A DNA stretch of 25,291 bases from JAPEKQ01 sp964516845 (lineage in GTDB: Bacteria > Joyebacterota > Joyebacteria > Joyebacterales > Joyebacteraceae). The translations under genes and the position numbers were made by a program. The notes under the pieces were generated by a model that was not told the origin of the DNA, searched no databases, and saw nothing but the letters and a program-made list of their open reading frames with translations. Of the stretch, positions 13,423 through 21,139 are shown piece by piece; positions within the stretch are counted from its first letter, which is position 1, and each line of letters opens with the position of its first letter. Where the stretch lies: NCBI GenBank assembly GCA_964516845.1, contig CAZEXP010000033.1, positions 1-25,291 on the forward strand. The letters are read 5' to 3'.

Positions 13423-16120
13423 CGCGCTGACGGTCTCCGCGGTCGTGGCCGCGCTGTTCCTGCTCGCGGCGCCCCTGACCGGCGCGGCGGCTCCACCGGC
13501 CATGCCCGAGCAGGTGCCGGAGCTTATGCATCGGTCCATCCTTCCCGTGACCAGCGACGTGCCGACGTGCGCGTCCGTCGCGTACAGGCCCGGCGGTGAG
13601 GCGGACTTCCCCGTCGTCGGACTCGCCAATGGGACGGTCAATGTGTTCCACCCGAGCGGGAACGACATGATCGTCCGCGTCATCGAGCTCGACCGGGGGC
13701 GCTCCGTGGACGACGTTTGCGCCATCCGTCTCGCCGGCGCGCGGTCCGACTTTGCGCTCCTCGCGCTCCAGGGCAACAGGCTCAACGTGATGGGCTCTGA
13801 GGTCTCCCGTGTCGAGGAGACGATGGTTCTCCCTGTGCCGACGGGTTCATACGTTCTTGTGCGCGTTCCCGGGACGGACGGCCCTGAGGCCGGGCGCGCG
13901 GAACGCGCGCTCCTGCGCGACGACCGGAACGTCTTTGAGATACGAATCGGCGCGGCGGGACAGCGCTGGAGCCTCGCGCTCGAGCCTGTTCTGTCGGATA
14001 CCCGGGGAGTCGCCGTCCACGCCCTCTCGGACCGCATTGTGTTCGTCTCGGGCCCCGGCCCGGTCCGCGAGTTCACGGCGGACGCGGGTCTTCTCGAGTT
14101 GCCGGATGAACAGGCGGGCGGATCAACCGGGCATACAGACGGATCGACAGGAGATGTCAGGTCGGGGCCGGCCATCGTCGCCGGCGCGGTCTCTGAGGAT
14201 GGGAAGTCGTTGGGCGTCCTGCTCCGCGGTCCCGATGGCCGGTGGTCGCCCGCTGCCGTGCCGCTCGAGGACTCGCTGACGCTCGCGGTGACCGTGCGGG
14301 ACTCGATGCTGCTTCTTGGCGGGGCGATGACGCGGGACGAGCTGCGAAGCACAGGCTGGCTTGCCCTCGTGAATGCGCGCGGCGAGATCATGGCGACCGG
14401 CGAGCACGGCCGGACCGTCGCGGCGGCGACCGCGGTTGGCGAGTGGCTGGCTGTCCAGGGGGATCGTCAGAATCTGTCGCTGTACGATCTTGAACTCACA
14501 TCGATCTGGGACAATGCGTCGCAGGTCGGCCCGCTCGCGATGCTTGCGGCACATTTCAACGCCGATGAGAGCGAAGACCTTATCGTTGTCGGGATGCGCA
14601 TGTTTGCAGTCGAGACGGAGCGTGTGAACGCCATCCGTGAAGTCCTGGACCGGCCGAACTTCATGACCGGGGCTGACGAGCGAGGGAACAAGATGTACCT
14701 CGACCGTCCGATGCTCAACGTCTACTACAGCAGCGCGGGCGAGCTGGCCGATATCGTTCGGGACCGCGGGCGGGCATCCGATGAGCGTCGCCGTTCCAGG
14801 GACTATGTCGAAGCGGCCAGGCATGCGTTCACCGCACGCGCCGCCGCCGCGACGCTGGGGCATTGGGTGGTCGCGGAGTCGTTCCGTAAGCAGGGCGTCA
14901 GGCTGCTCGCGATGCCCCGCCGCGAGCGGGCCACGCTCCTCGCTGCGGTTCTGCTTCTTGCCGTCGGTCTGTGGAACGGCGCAGGTGCGGTCTGGCACAC
15001 GTCCCGACGGAAGCGGTCGAAGGCCTGGTGGGTCGCGGAGGTGTGGCCGCCGGTTCTGCTTGCTGTGGCCGCGCTTGCCGTATCGTGGCTGCTCGGGGCG
15101 GTCCTCTGGTCGCCGGCGCTCATCCTGGGAGCCGTTGTGGCCGGGGCGGGCGTACTCGTTGCCCGGCTCCGTCGCGGGGGGGCGCCGGACGTGCGCGTCG
15201 CGGGGGCTCCGATCGAGGAGCTGGAGCTTCGAATCGGAGAGTTCACGCACGGCGGTGATGGAAGCAGCCAGCAGGGGCGGAAGAAGCTGACGACCCTCGC
15301 GTACCTCATCCAGGAGATGATCGACGGCATCGACGATGTCGGGCGCTACGAGATCGTCCGCGAGCGGCTCGAACTGCGGTACGGTTCCTTCCATCCTGCG
15401 AAGTACCAGCTTGCCAGGGATCTCCCTGGCTGTGCGCGCGCCGCAGGCGTAGCGGTCGATGAAGCCGAGATGCTTGCGGATGCCACGACCTCCTTCCATG
15501 AAGCCGTGAGCGTGCTTCTCGACAGTCCGAACGTTGGGGACCCGCGGCGGAATGAGGAGCTTCGTTCCACCGGGGAGGACGCGCTCGAAGCGTGGCAGAC
15601 GATACGGGACGCCGCCGACGCCGCCGCTGCGATCGTCCGACGGAACCCCGGAAGCTCCGTCACAGCATGCATCGATCGGGTGCTGGACGAGCGACGGGAG
15701 GTCCTCGATTCGATGGGCGTCGATGTGGCGCAGAGCCTCGGGCTGGACCCCTCAGAGGATGCGGTCGCCATCCAGCGCGCCCAGCTCCACTTCGTCATCG
15801 AGAACCTCGTGACCAACGCACTGCGGGCGATGGACGACGCTGACCAGAGAGTCCTGTCGTTCGTCGGCATGGCGGCACCGGGCGGGTATGAGCTCCGCGT
15901 TTCGGATACCGGCTGTGGCATCACCGAGTCGAAGCTTCGCGAGATCTTCATTCCGAACGAGAGCGTCACCGGCGGCCTCGGGCTTCCGCACTCGCGCGAG
16001 ATACTCCGTCGTGTATCCGGGAACATCGATGTGGAGCGAACCGAGGTCGGTGTCGGGACGACGATGCTGGTCACGCTCCGCTACTGGACACCGGAACCTG
16101 TCGGTGAGGAGGGTGGGTGA
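13412..16120 (+). CDS. Histidine kinase with large extracytoplasmic propeller-like sensor
   Basis: Predicted 902-residue membrane sensor kinase. Residues 1-26 form a signal peptide or first helix. Residues about 27-490 are extracytoplasmic and beta-rich, including an FG-GAP-like segment HFNADESED near 381-389. Hydrophobic helices follow at about 507-525 and 541-585. The cytoplasmic part has a helical region, then a DHp-like pair of helices with candidate phosphoacceptor H696 (SFHEAVSVL) and the second helix around IRDAADAAAAIVRR. Its HATPase domain has the N-box IENLVTNALRAM (N802), G1 box SDTGCGI (D832, G834, G836) and a G2 region GGLGLPHSREILRR. The phosphoacceptor motif is divergent from the standard H-box, so H696 is tentative. 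The ATG at 13412 overlaps the propeller gene; the receiver gene begins one base after its stop. It probably senses an envelope signal with the propeller protein. Confidence 0.85.
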   Translation: MRTSALTVSAVVAALFLLAAPLTGAAAPPAMPEQVPELMHRSILPVTSDVPTCASVAYRPGGEADFPVVGLANGTVNVFHPSGNDMIVRVIELDRGRSVDDVCAIRLAGARSDFALLALQGNRLNVMGSEVSRVEETMVLPVPTGSYVLVRVPGTDGPEAGRAERALLRDDRNVFEIRIGAAGQRWSLALEPVLSDTRGVAVHALSDRIVFVSGPGPVREFTADAGLLELPDEQAGGSTGHTDGSTGDVRSGPAIVAGAVSEDGKSLGVLLRGPDGRWSPAAVPLEDSLTLAVTVRDSMLLLGGAMTRDELRSTGWLALVNARGEIMATGEHGRTVAAATAVGEWLAVQGDRQNLSLYDLELTSIWDNASQVGPLAMLAAHFNADESEDLIVVGMRMFAVETERVNAIREVLDRPNFMTGADERGNKMYLDRPMLNVYYSSAGELADIVRDRGRASDERRRSRDYVEAARHAFTARAAAATLGHWVVAESFRKQGVRLLAMPRRERATLLAAVLLLAVGLWNGAGAVWHTSRRKRSKAWWVAEVWPPVLLAVAALAVSWLLGAVLWSPALILGAVVAGAGVLVARLRRGGAPDVRVAGAPIEELELRIGEFTHGGDGSSQQGRKKLTTLAYLIQEMIDGIDDVGRYEIVRERLELRYGSFHPAKYQLARDLPGCARAAGVAVDEAEMLADATTSFHEAVSVLLDSPNVGDPRRNEELRSTGEDALEAWQTIRDAADAAAAIVRRNPGSSVTACIDRVLDERREVLDSMGVDVAQSLGLDPSEDAVAIQRAQLHFVIENLVTNALRAMDDADQRVLSFVGMAAPGGYELRVSDTGCGITESKLREIFIPNESVTGGLGLPHSREILRRVSGNIDVERTEVGVGTTMLVTLRYWTPEPVGEEGG

Positions 16121-16121
16121 G

Positions 16122-16493
16122 ATGAACGATCGGGACCGTGACCGACCTCGACTGCTTCTCGTCGATGATGACGAAACCTTCCTTGATGACGTTGCGCTTC
16201 TGCTCGAGCGCGACTTCGATTGTGTCTGCGAGACCGATCCGAATGCGGCAGTGGCCGCAGCGGAGCGATCGAAGCCGGACGCCGTGCTTCTCGATCTCGA
16301 CTTCGATGGTGTGATGCTCGGGTTCGAGGTCCTCACCGCGCTTCGCAGTGCATTTCCCGCGCTTCCGGTCTTTCTGTGGTCCGAGGCCAGCGAAGAGGAC
16401 GTGTGGCCGCGCGGGCGCGAACTCGGCGCCACGGGCCTTCTGCGCAAGATCGCCCCGCCGCGAGAGATCCTGAAACGGCTGACCGAGGCCTGA
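16122..16493 (+). CDS. Stand-alone receiver-domain response regulator
   Basis: Predicted 123-residue single-domain response regulator. The receiver residues are all present: acidic cluster D15-D16-D17 in LLLVDDDE, phosphoacceptor D58 in AVLLDLDFDG, S87 in VFLWSEA and K109 in LLRKIAPP. No output domain follows, so it likely acts by protein contact or as a relay intermediate. The DFDG sequence after the phosphoacceptor replaces the common MPxMDG turn. The ATG at 16122 is one base after the kinase stop and has a GGAGGG ribosome-binding site inside the kinase gene. It should receive phosphate from that kinase; crosstalk with the hybrid kinase downstream is possible. Confidence 0.92.
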   Translation: MNDRDRDRPRLLLVDDDETFLDDVALLLERDFDCVCETDPNAAVAAAERSKPDAVLLDLDFDGVMLGFEVLTALRSAFPALPVFLWSEASEEDVWPRGRELGATGLLRKIAPPREILKRLTEA

Positions 16494-16505
16494 TCCGCCG
16501 GGCCG

Positions 16506-16526
16506 CCGCCGCGGCTCCACCGGCGG
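16506..16526 (+). terminator. Candidate terminator after receiver gene
   Basis: CCGCCG and CGGCGG form a 6-bp stem with a 9-base loop, 12 bases after the receiver stop, followed by TTCCTGAA. The stem is GC-rich but lacks a T-run. Confidence 0.35.
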
Positions 16527-16560
16527 TTCCTGAACCATCCTCGCCTCTCTGGCCTCCCAG

Positions 16561-16577
16561 GGGCACGCAACTTGCAT
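16561..16577 (+). promoter_or_regulatory. Sigma54 (RpoN) promoter for hybrid histidine kinase
   Basis: GGGCACG, four bases, then TTGCA matches the -24/-12 consensus TGGCACG-N4-TTGCW with one mismatch. The GG (16562-16563) and GC (16574-16575) dinucleotides have the required 10-base spacing. Transcription would start near 16587, giving a leader of about 60 bases before the GTG at 16648. Confidence 0.7.
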
Positions 16578-16647
16578 ACCAACGCTCTCCTGAAGGGGTC
16601 GGGCGTAACCTCAGCGGGCAAGGTGCGCTAACAGGGGGCCGTTTTAA

Positions 16648-18699
16648 GTGAGAACCGTTCAGCATCTCGCATACCGCATTGCTAATGCGGTACACGAGAC
16701 TGAGGACCTGAACCAGCTCTTCGTGACCATTCAGGAGGAGCTGGGCAACTTCCTCGACACCGAGAACTTCTTCATCGCGCTCTACAACAAGGACAGCGAC
16801 ACCATCTCGCTGCCCTATTTCCGTGACTCCCAGGACCAGGACGCCTTCCAGAGCTTCCCTGCGGGGAAGACCCAGACGGCATATGTTATCCGCAGCGGCG
16901 AGCCGCTCATGGTCACCCGAGCGCAGGCCGATGTGATGATCGAGCAGGGACTTGTCGAGGCGATCGGCACGCCGTCCAAGATATGGCTCGGCGTTCCGCT
17001 CCGCGTCAACAGCGAGGTCACCGGCGCGCTCGTCGTTCAGAGCTACACGGACGAGACGGAGTTTGGTGAGAGCGACCGCGAGCTGTTGACCTTCGTCTCG
17101 GACCAGGTCGGACTCGCTATCGAGCGGAAGATCGCGGATCAGGAAGCGGAACGTCAGCGGCGGGAGATGCGGACGATCCTCGACTCCGTCCCGGCTCTCA
17201 TCTTCTACAAGGACCTCGATGGCCGCTACATCCGTGTCAACAAGGCGCTTGCCGAGGCGACGGGCATCCCCGCCGAGCAGTGGCTCGGCAAGACCGACTA
17301 CGAGATATCACCGACGCTCGCGGATCGCTATCACGAGGACCACGAAGCCGTCATCAGCACCGGCGAGGCGAGGCGGGCCGTCGTCGAGCCGTATCACTCG
17401 CCCGAGGGTGAGCGGTGGGCGATGGCTGACAAGATCCCATACCGCAACGAGGATGGCGAGATCGCCGGAGTCATCGGCCTCTCCGTCGACATCACCGATC
17501 GCATTCGCGTCGAACACGAGCTTCTCGCCAAGGAGGAAGAGCTCCAGCAGTCCCAGAAGATGGAGGCTGTCGGGCGTCTGGCGGGCGGCATCGCTCACGA
17601 TTTCAACAACCTGCTCACCGCCATTTCCGGCTACTCGCAGCTCCTCTACGGGCGGATGTCCGAAGGGGACCCGAACCGCGAGCTGATCAAGAACGTGCTC
17701 GACGCGACCGAACATGCCGCGTCGCTGACGCACCAGCTTCTGGCGTTCAGCCGCAAGCAGTCGGTTCAGCTGAGGTCGATCGATCTCAACCAGACCGTCT
17801 CCAACATGCAGGCGATGCTCAAGCGGCTCATCGGCGAGGACGTCGAGCTCGAGACCGATCTCGACACCGCTCTCGACTGCGTGAAGGCCGATCCGTCGCA
17901 CATCGAACAGGTGCTTCTGAATCTCGCCGTCAACGCGCGCGACGCGATGCCCGACGGCGGAACCGTGACCATCCGGACCGAGCGCACCACGGTCAGCGAT
18001 GAGGCGAGCAAGATAGTTCCGGACGCCCATCCGGGCGACTTCGTCTGCCTGTCGGTCAGCGATGCCGGTGTCGGCATGGACCGCGCGACGATCGAGCACA
18101 TCTTCGAGCCGTTCTTCACGACGAAGGAGAAGGGGAAGGGAACCGGCCTCGGCCTCTCCGTGGTCTACGGCTGTATCAAGCAGCACGGCGGCTGGATCTG
18201 CGTCGACAGTTCGCCGGGACGAGGTACGACCTTCCGTATCTATCTGCAGCTCTCCGAGCAGGGCGTCGCATGCGCCACAAAGAACAAGGTGATCGACGAG
18301 CGTGTCCTCGAGGGACACGATGAACGGATCCTGCTCGTCGAGGACGAGCCGGTCGTGCGCGATTTCGCGTCTCGTGCCCTTCGCGAGAAGGGGTACGACG
18401 TGTTCGACGTTGGAAGCGCAGAGGAAGGCCTCGAGGCCTTCGAACGAGAAGCGCACATGTTCGACATGGTATTCAGCGACGTCGTGCTGCCCGGCAAGAG
18501 CGGCGTCCAGCTCGTCGATGAGCTTATCTCAATAGTGCCGGACCTGCCCGTGCTCCTCAGCAGTGGATATGCCGACCAGAAGTCCCAGTGGCCCATCATC
18601 CGGGACAAGGGGCTCAGGTTCCTCCAGAAGCCCTACTCGCTCCAGGACCTCCTCAGCAGCGTCCGCGAGGTACTCGACCAGGACGGCCCTGCTCAGTAG
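16648..18699 (+). CDS. Cytoplasmic GAF-PAS hybrid histidine kinase with C-terminal receiver
   Basis: Predicted 683-residue soluble hybrid sensor kinase. Domains in order: GAF (about 1-162, with FFIALYNKDSDTISLPYF and LGVPLRVNSEVTGALVV); PAS (about 173-287, with VPALIFYKDLDGRYIRVN and a DITDR end); HisKA with phosphoacceptor H317 in GGIAHDFNNLL; HATPase with N429 in LLNLAVNARDAM, D472 in SDAGVGM and the GKGTGLGLSVVYG lid; and a receiver (about 559-676) with D566, phosphoacceptor D611 in FSDVVLPGKSG, S638-S639 and K661 in FLQKPYS. No transmembrane helix is seen, so it senses an internal signal. The start is GTG at 16648 with AGGGGG 9 bases upstream. A sigma54 promoter precedes it, separating it from the operon before. 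Its partner regulator is not in the window unless it is the single receiver upstream. Confidence 0.93.
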   Translation: MRTVQHLAYRIANAVHETEDLNQLFVTIQEELGNFLDTENFFIALYNKDSDTISLPYFRDSQDQDAFQSFPAGKTQTAYVIRSGEPLMVTRAQADVMIEQGLVEAIGTPSKIWLGVPLRVNSEVTGALVVQSYTDETEFGESDRELLTFVSDQVGLAIERKIADQEAERQRREMRTILDSVPALIFYKDLDGRYIRVNKALAEATGIPAEQWLGKTDYEISPTLADRYHEDHEAVISTGEARRAVVEPYHSPEGERWAMADKIPYRNEDGEIAGVIGLSVDITDRIRVEHELLAKEEELQQSQKMEAVGRLAGGIAHDFNNLLTAISGYSQLLYGRMSEGDPNRELIKNVLDATEHAASLTHQLLAFSRKQSVQLRSIDLNQTVSNMQAMLKRLIGEDVELETDLDTALDCVKADPSHIEQVLLNLAVNARDAMPDGGTVTIRTERTTVSDEASKIVPDAHPGDFVCLSVSDAGVGMDRATIEHIFEPFFTTKEKGKGTGLGLSVVYGCIKQHGGWICVDSSPGRGTTFRIYLQLSEQGVACATKNKVIDERVLEGHDERILLVEDEPVVRDFASRALREKGYDVFDVGSAEEGLEAFEREAHMFDMVFSDVVLPGKSGVQLVDELISIVPDLPVLLSSGYADQKSQWPIIRDKGLRFLQKPYSLQDLLSSVREVLDQDGPAQ

Positions 18700-18749
18700 G
18701 GTCGACACGGTGTTTGCCTCGCAACCCATTGCCGTGTTTCAATCACCTC

Positions 18750-19235
18750 ATGACAAACGAACCCCTGAAGATCATCGAATCGATCGACCGCACCCCAATC
18801 CTCGTGCTCGGGGCCGGCAACATCCTGCGGTCGGACGATGCCGCCGGCTGCGTCGTGGCCGAGCGGGTTGCGGAACGATTCCCCGACAGCGTCATTGACG
18901 GCGGGCTTGTCCCGGAGAATTTCGTCGGTCCGATCCGCCGGTTCGCACCCGGGACGGTCATCATCGTTGATGCCGCCGATTTCGGGGCGGAACCGGGCGA
19001 CCTCTACGTCGCGCACGAACATGATGTCGCGGGGGACATGTTCGGGACCCACGGGGCGCCGCTGAGCCTGTTCATGCGCGCGCTCCACGAGTCAATGACG
19101 TGCGACGTCATCCTCGTCGCGGTCCAGATCGGAAACATGGAATTGAACGTGCCGATGACCGAACGTGTCGAATCGGCAGTCGAGAAGCTCGTCGCATCCC
19201 TCGTCGGACTGCTCCAGCGGACGACGAGCGCCTGA
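18750..19235 (+). CDS. Hydrogenase maturation protease (HycI/HyaD-type, peptidase M52)
   Basis: Predicted 161-residue endopeptidase of the family that trims the C-terminus of the [NiFe]-hydrogenase large subunit. Family features are LGAGNILRSDDAAG (residues 20-33, with the acidic metal ligand at D29/D30), IIVDAADFGAEPGDL (D74, D77), the metal-ligand His101 in GTHGAPLSLF, and the terminal VAVQIGNMELNVPMTERVESAVEKLV. Length is normal. The ATG at 18750 has no clear ribosome-binding site; there is no better in-frame start. It follows the hybrid kinase by 50 bases and may be read through from it. No hydrogenase subunit or hyp gene lies within the window, so the substrate must be encoded elsewhere or the protein has another target. 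Confidence 0.85.
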   Translation: MTNEPLKIIESIDRTPILVLGAGNILRSDDAAGCVVAERVAERFPDSVIDGGLVPENFVGPIRRFAPGTVIIVDAADFGAEPGDLYVAHEHDVAGDMFGTHGAPLSLFMRALHESMTCDVILVAVQIGNMELNVPMTERVESAVEKLVASLVGLLQRTTSA

Positions 19236-19260
19236 CGTTCAACACAACAGGACGCGTCGT

Positions 19261-19309
19261 CCGGCGCCCGCGCCGGGATCCCTCCGCGCCGGCCCGGACT
19301 GCCGGCGCG
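19261..19309. terminator. Two consecutive GC-rich hairpins between protease and lipoprotein genes
   Basis: The first stem is CCGGCG/CGCCGG with a 4-base loop (19261-19276). The second is CGCGCCGGC/GCCGGCGCG with a 7-base loop (19285-19309). They follow the protease stop by 25 bases and end 9 bases before the GGAGG of the next gene. Neither has a T-run, so they could be processing or stability elements instead. Confidence 0.4.
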
Positions 19310-19330
19310 TCCCCACATGGAGGTCTTCTC

Positions 19331-19804
19331 ATGGTGACAAGGGCATCACTTCCGACAGTGGTAGCGCTCCTCGCGCTCGCCATCTGTCTCTCGTCGTGCT
19401 CGAGCATTCAGGAGCCGATCATCCGGCTTGAGGGTGTCGATCTTGTTGGCATCTCAACCGACGGGTTGGAGCTCAAACTCCAGACCACGCTTGAGAATCC
19501 GAACGACTTCGGTGCCGACATCGGCCGGCTCGAGTACCGTATCTTCGGCGACGGTGTTGAGCTTGCGCGCGGGACACGGGAGGAGAGAATTCACGTGGCG
19601 GCGGGTGAGACCGTCGATGTTGGCGTTCCGTTCGTCCTGGACTGGGCGGGCGGCAAGACGATTCTCGAGAGGATCCTGGACGGGGAGGAACACGACTGGA
19701 AACTCGAGGGGAGCGTCGACGTCTCGAAGGGACCGATTCGAAAGACGTTCGCGTTCTCCGAGAGCGGCAGTATCAATTCCCCGGACCGATCCCAGGACCT
19801 CTAG
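19331..19804 (+). CDS. LEA14-like (WHy domain) lipoprotein
   Basis: Predicted 157-residue lipoprotein. The signal sequence ends in a lipobox, L20-S21-S22-C23, so the mature protein should be lipid-anchored at C23. The rest is one LEA_2/WHy-type beta-sandwich: a strand around LEGVDLVGIST, the conserved Asn-Pro in TTLENPNDFGADIGRLEYRI, then AAGETVDVGVPFVLDW. These domains are linked to desiccation and envelope stress proteins, but the bacterial role is not well defined. The ATG at 19331 has GGAGG 7 bases upstream. HflX follows in the same reading frame 18 bases after its stop, with a ribosome-binding site in the gap, so the two are probably co-transcribed. Confidence 0.85.
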   Translation: MVTRASLPTVVALLALAICLSSCSSIQEPIIRLEGVDLVGISTDGLELKLQTTLENPNDFGADIGRLEYRIFGDGVELARGTREERIHVAAGETVDVGVPFVLDWAGGKTILERILDGEEHDWKLEGSVDVSKGPIRKTFAFSESGSINSPDRSQDL

Positions 19805-19810
19805 CAGCTT

Positions 19811-19825
19811 CGGAGGCACATCATA
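19811..19825 (+). promoter_or_regulatory. Ribosome-binding site and apparent ATA start of hflX
   Basis: CGGAGG (19811-19816) is followed by 6 bases and then ATA at 19823-19825. The hflX frame has no ATG, GTG or TTG between the preceding TAG (19802-19804) and the GTG at 19970, which is 49 codons into the conserved protein. ATC at 19820 is only 3 bases from the site and is less likely. Confidence 0.6.
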
Positions 19826-21088
19826 AAGAAGAAATCTGAATCCAAGAACGAGCGCGCCATTCTCGTCGGTGTCAGCCTGCCCGACTCCTCGATCGAGGTC
19901 GAGCAGGAGTCGCTGGACGAGCTCGCGCAGCTCGCGCGCACGGCGGGGGCGACGGTCGTCGATCGCTTCGTGCAGAACAGAACAAGGATCGACGGGAAGA
20001 CCTATGTCGGAAAGGGATTCCTCGAGCGCATCAAGACGGCCGCCGAGTTTCACGACGCCAACCTGTTGATCTTCGACAATGATCTCAGGCCGGCGCAGGG
20101 CCGTGAGGTTGAGAAGGCGACCGACATCAAGGTTATCGACCGGACCGAACTCATCCTCGATATCTTCGCAGGCCGCGCGCAGACGAAAGTCTCCCGCACG
20201 CAGGTCGAGCTTGCGCAGCTGGAGTACGAGCTGCCGAGACTCCGCCGGTTGTGGGACCATCTCGAACGGCTGGGCGGCGGCATCGGAACACGGGGTCCGG
20301 GTGAGACGCAGCTCGAGAGCGACCGCCGGCTCGTGCACACGAGAGTGAAGATACTCAAGAAGGTCCTCCAGGGCGTGGAGACCGACCGGGCCGTCCAGCG
20401 GAAGCAGCGCGGGGAGATGACGCGTGTTGCGCTCGTGGGCTACACGAACGCCGGCAAGTCGACACTGATGAACGCGCTCGCCGACGCCGATGTCTTCACC
20501 GAGGACCTGTTGTTCGCTACGCTGGATGCGACGACGCGCCGGATCGACCTTCCGGGCGGGCACGCGGCGCTTCTGACCGACACGGTCGGTCTCATCAAGA
20601 AGCTGCCCCACCATCTCGTCGTGAGTTTTCATGCGACGCTTGAAGAGGTCGCGGAGGCCGATCTTCTGCTCCATGTCGTCGACGCGTCGCGTCCGCACTG
20701 CGAGCGCTATCTCGAGCTTGCGGACGAGGTTATCGCTGACATCGGCGTGACGGACAAGCCGACGCGGATCGTGTTCAACAAGATCGACCGCGTGACGGAC
20801 ATCGGCGAGCTGGAACGGCTCCAGCGGACCCACGCCGGGGCGCTGCTGACGAGCGGCACCGAGGGGAGAGGGATCGAGGAGCTGCGGAACGCCATCTGTG
20901 CTTTCGTCGAGGGACACGAAGAAGTCGTCAATGTGGCCGTGCCGCACAATGACGGGAAACTCCTGGCAAGGCTCTACGAGCGGGGAGACGTGCTCAGCCG
21001 CGACGTGGGCGAGGAGTGCATCGACGTCCGCGTGCGAGTCACGAAACCCGAGGCGGACCGCCTGAGGAAGCTGGGCGTCATTAAGTAA
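19823..21088 (+). CDS. hflX: GTPase HflX (ribosome-associated)
   Basis: Predicted 421-residue GTPase of the Obg/HflX group, which binds the large ribosomal subunit and rescues stalled ribosomes. The N-terminal HflX domain starts with AILVGVSLPDSS and continues through RIDGKTYVGKGFLE, LLIFDNDLRPAQ, VIDRTELILDIFAGRAQT, then LGGGIGTRGPGETQLESDRR. The G domain shows G1 GYTNAGKST (206-214), the G2 region FATLDATTR, G3 DTVGLI (253-258), G4 NKID (319-322) and a G5 region around SGTEGRG. A C-terminal domain follows, ending in a basic stretch. The N-terminal homology requires translation to begin upstream of 19859; the best site is ATA at 19823 after CGGAGG. If the first canonical start (GTG 19970) were used, the first 49 residues of the conserved domain would be lost. 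Confidence 0.93.
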   Translation: MKKKSESKNERAILVGVSLPDSSIEVEQESLDELAQLARTAGATVVDRFVQNRTRIDGKTYVGKGFLERIKTAAEFHDANLLIFDNDLRPAQGREVEKATDIKVIDRTELILDIFAGRAQTKVSRTQVELAQLEYELPRLRRLWDHLERLGGGIGTRGPGETQLESDRRLVHTRVKILKKVLQGVETDRAVQRKQRGEMTRVALVGYTNAGKSTLMNALADADVFTEDLLFATLDATTRRIDLPGGHAALLTDTVGLIKKLPHHLVVSFHATLEEVAEADLLLHVVDASRPHCERYLELADEVIADIGVTDKPTRIVFNKIDRVTDIGELERLQRTHAGALLTSGTEGRGIEELRNAICAFVEGHEEVVNVAVPHNDGKLLARLYERGDVLSRDVGEECIDVRVRVTKPEADRLRKLGVIK

Positions 21089-21089
21089 G

Positions 21090-21104
21090 CACTCGGCGCG
21101 AGTG
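21090..21104. terminator. Small hairpin between convergent hflX and secreted-protein genes
   Basis: CACTCG and CGAGTG form a perfect 6-bp stem with a 3-base loop, immediately after the hflX stop. The next gene on the opposite strand ends 35 bases away. There is no T-run. Confidence 0.35.
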
Positions 21105-21139
21105 AGCGGCTTCGGGTGTCTCCTGCCGTTCGCGTTGCG

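Noticed and set aside
12127..14391. A 754-codon open frame on the minus strand opposite the propeller and kinase genes
   Set aside because: It lies antisense to two well-supported genes, has low-complexity Ser/Arg/Pro composition, no domain, and no ribosome-binding site; long antisense frames are expected in GC-rich coding DNA.
15238..15260. His613 (EFTHGG) as the phosphoacceptor of the propeller-sensor kinase
   Set aside because: H696, followed by Glu and a typical second DHp helix just before the ATPase domain, fits better; H613 is too far upstream.
19802..19825. Stop-codon readthrough from the lipoprotein into hflX, since both are in the same frame
   Set aside because: A good ribosome-binding site lies between them, and fusion of a lipid-anchored exported protein to a cytoplasmic GTPase makes no biological sense.
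19454..20947. A 497-codon open frame on the minus strand across the lipoprotein and hflX
   Set aside because: It is antisense to HflX, whose GTPase motifs are unambiguous; the frame is a by-product of codon bias.
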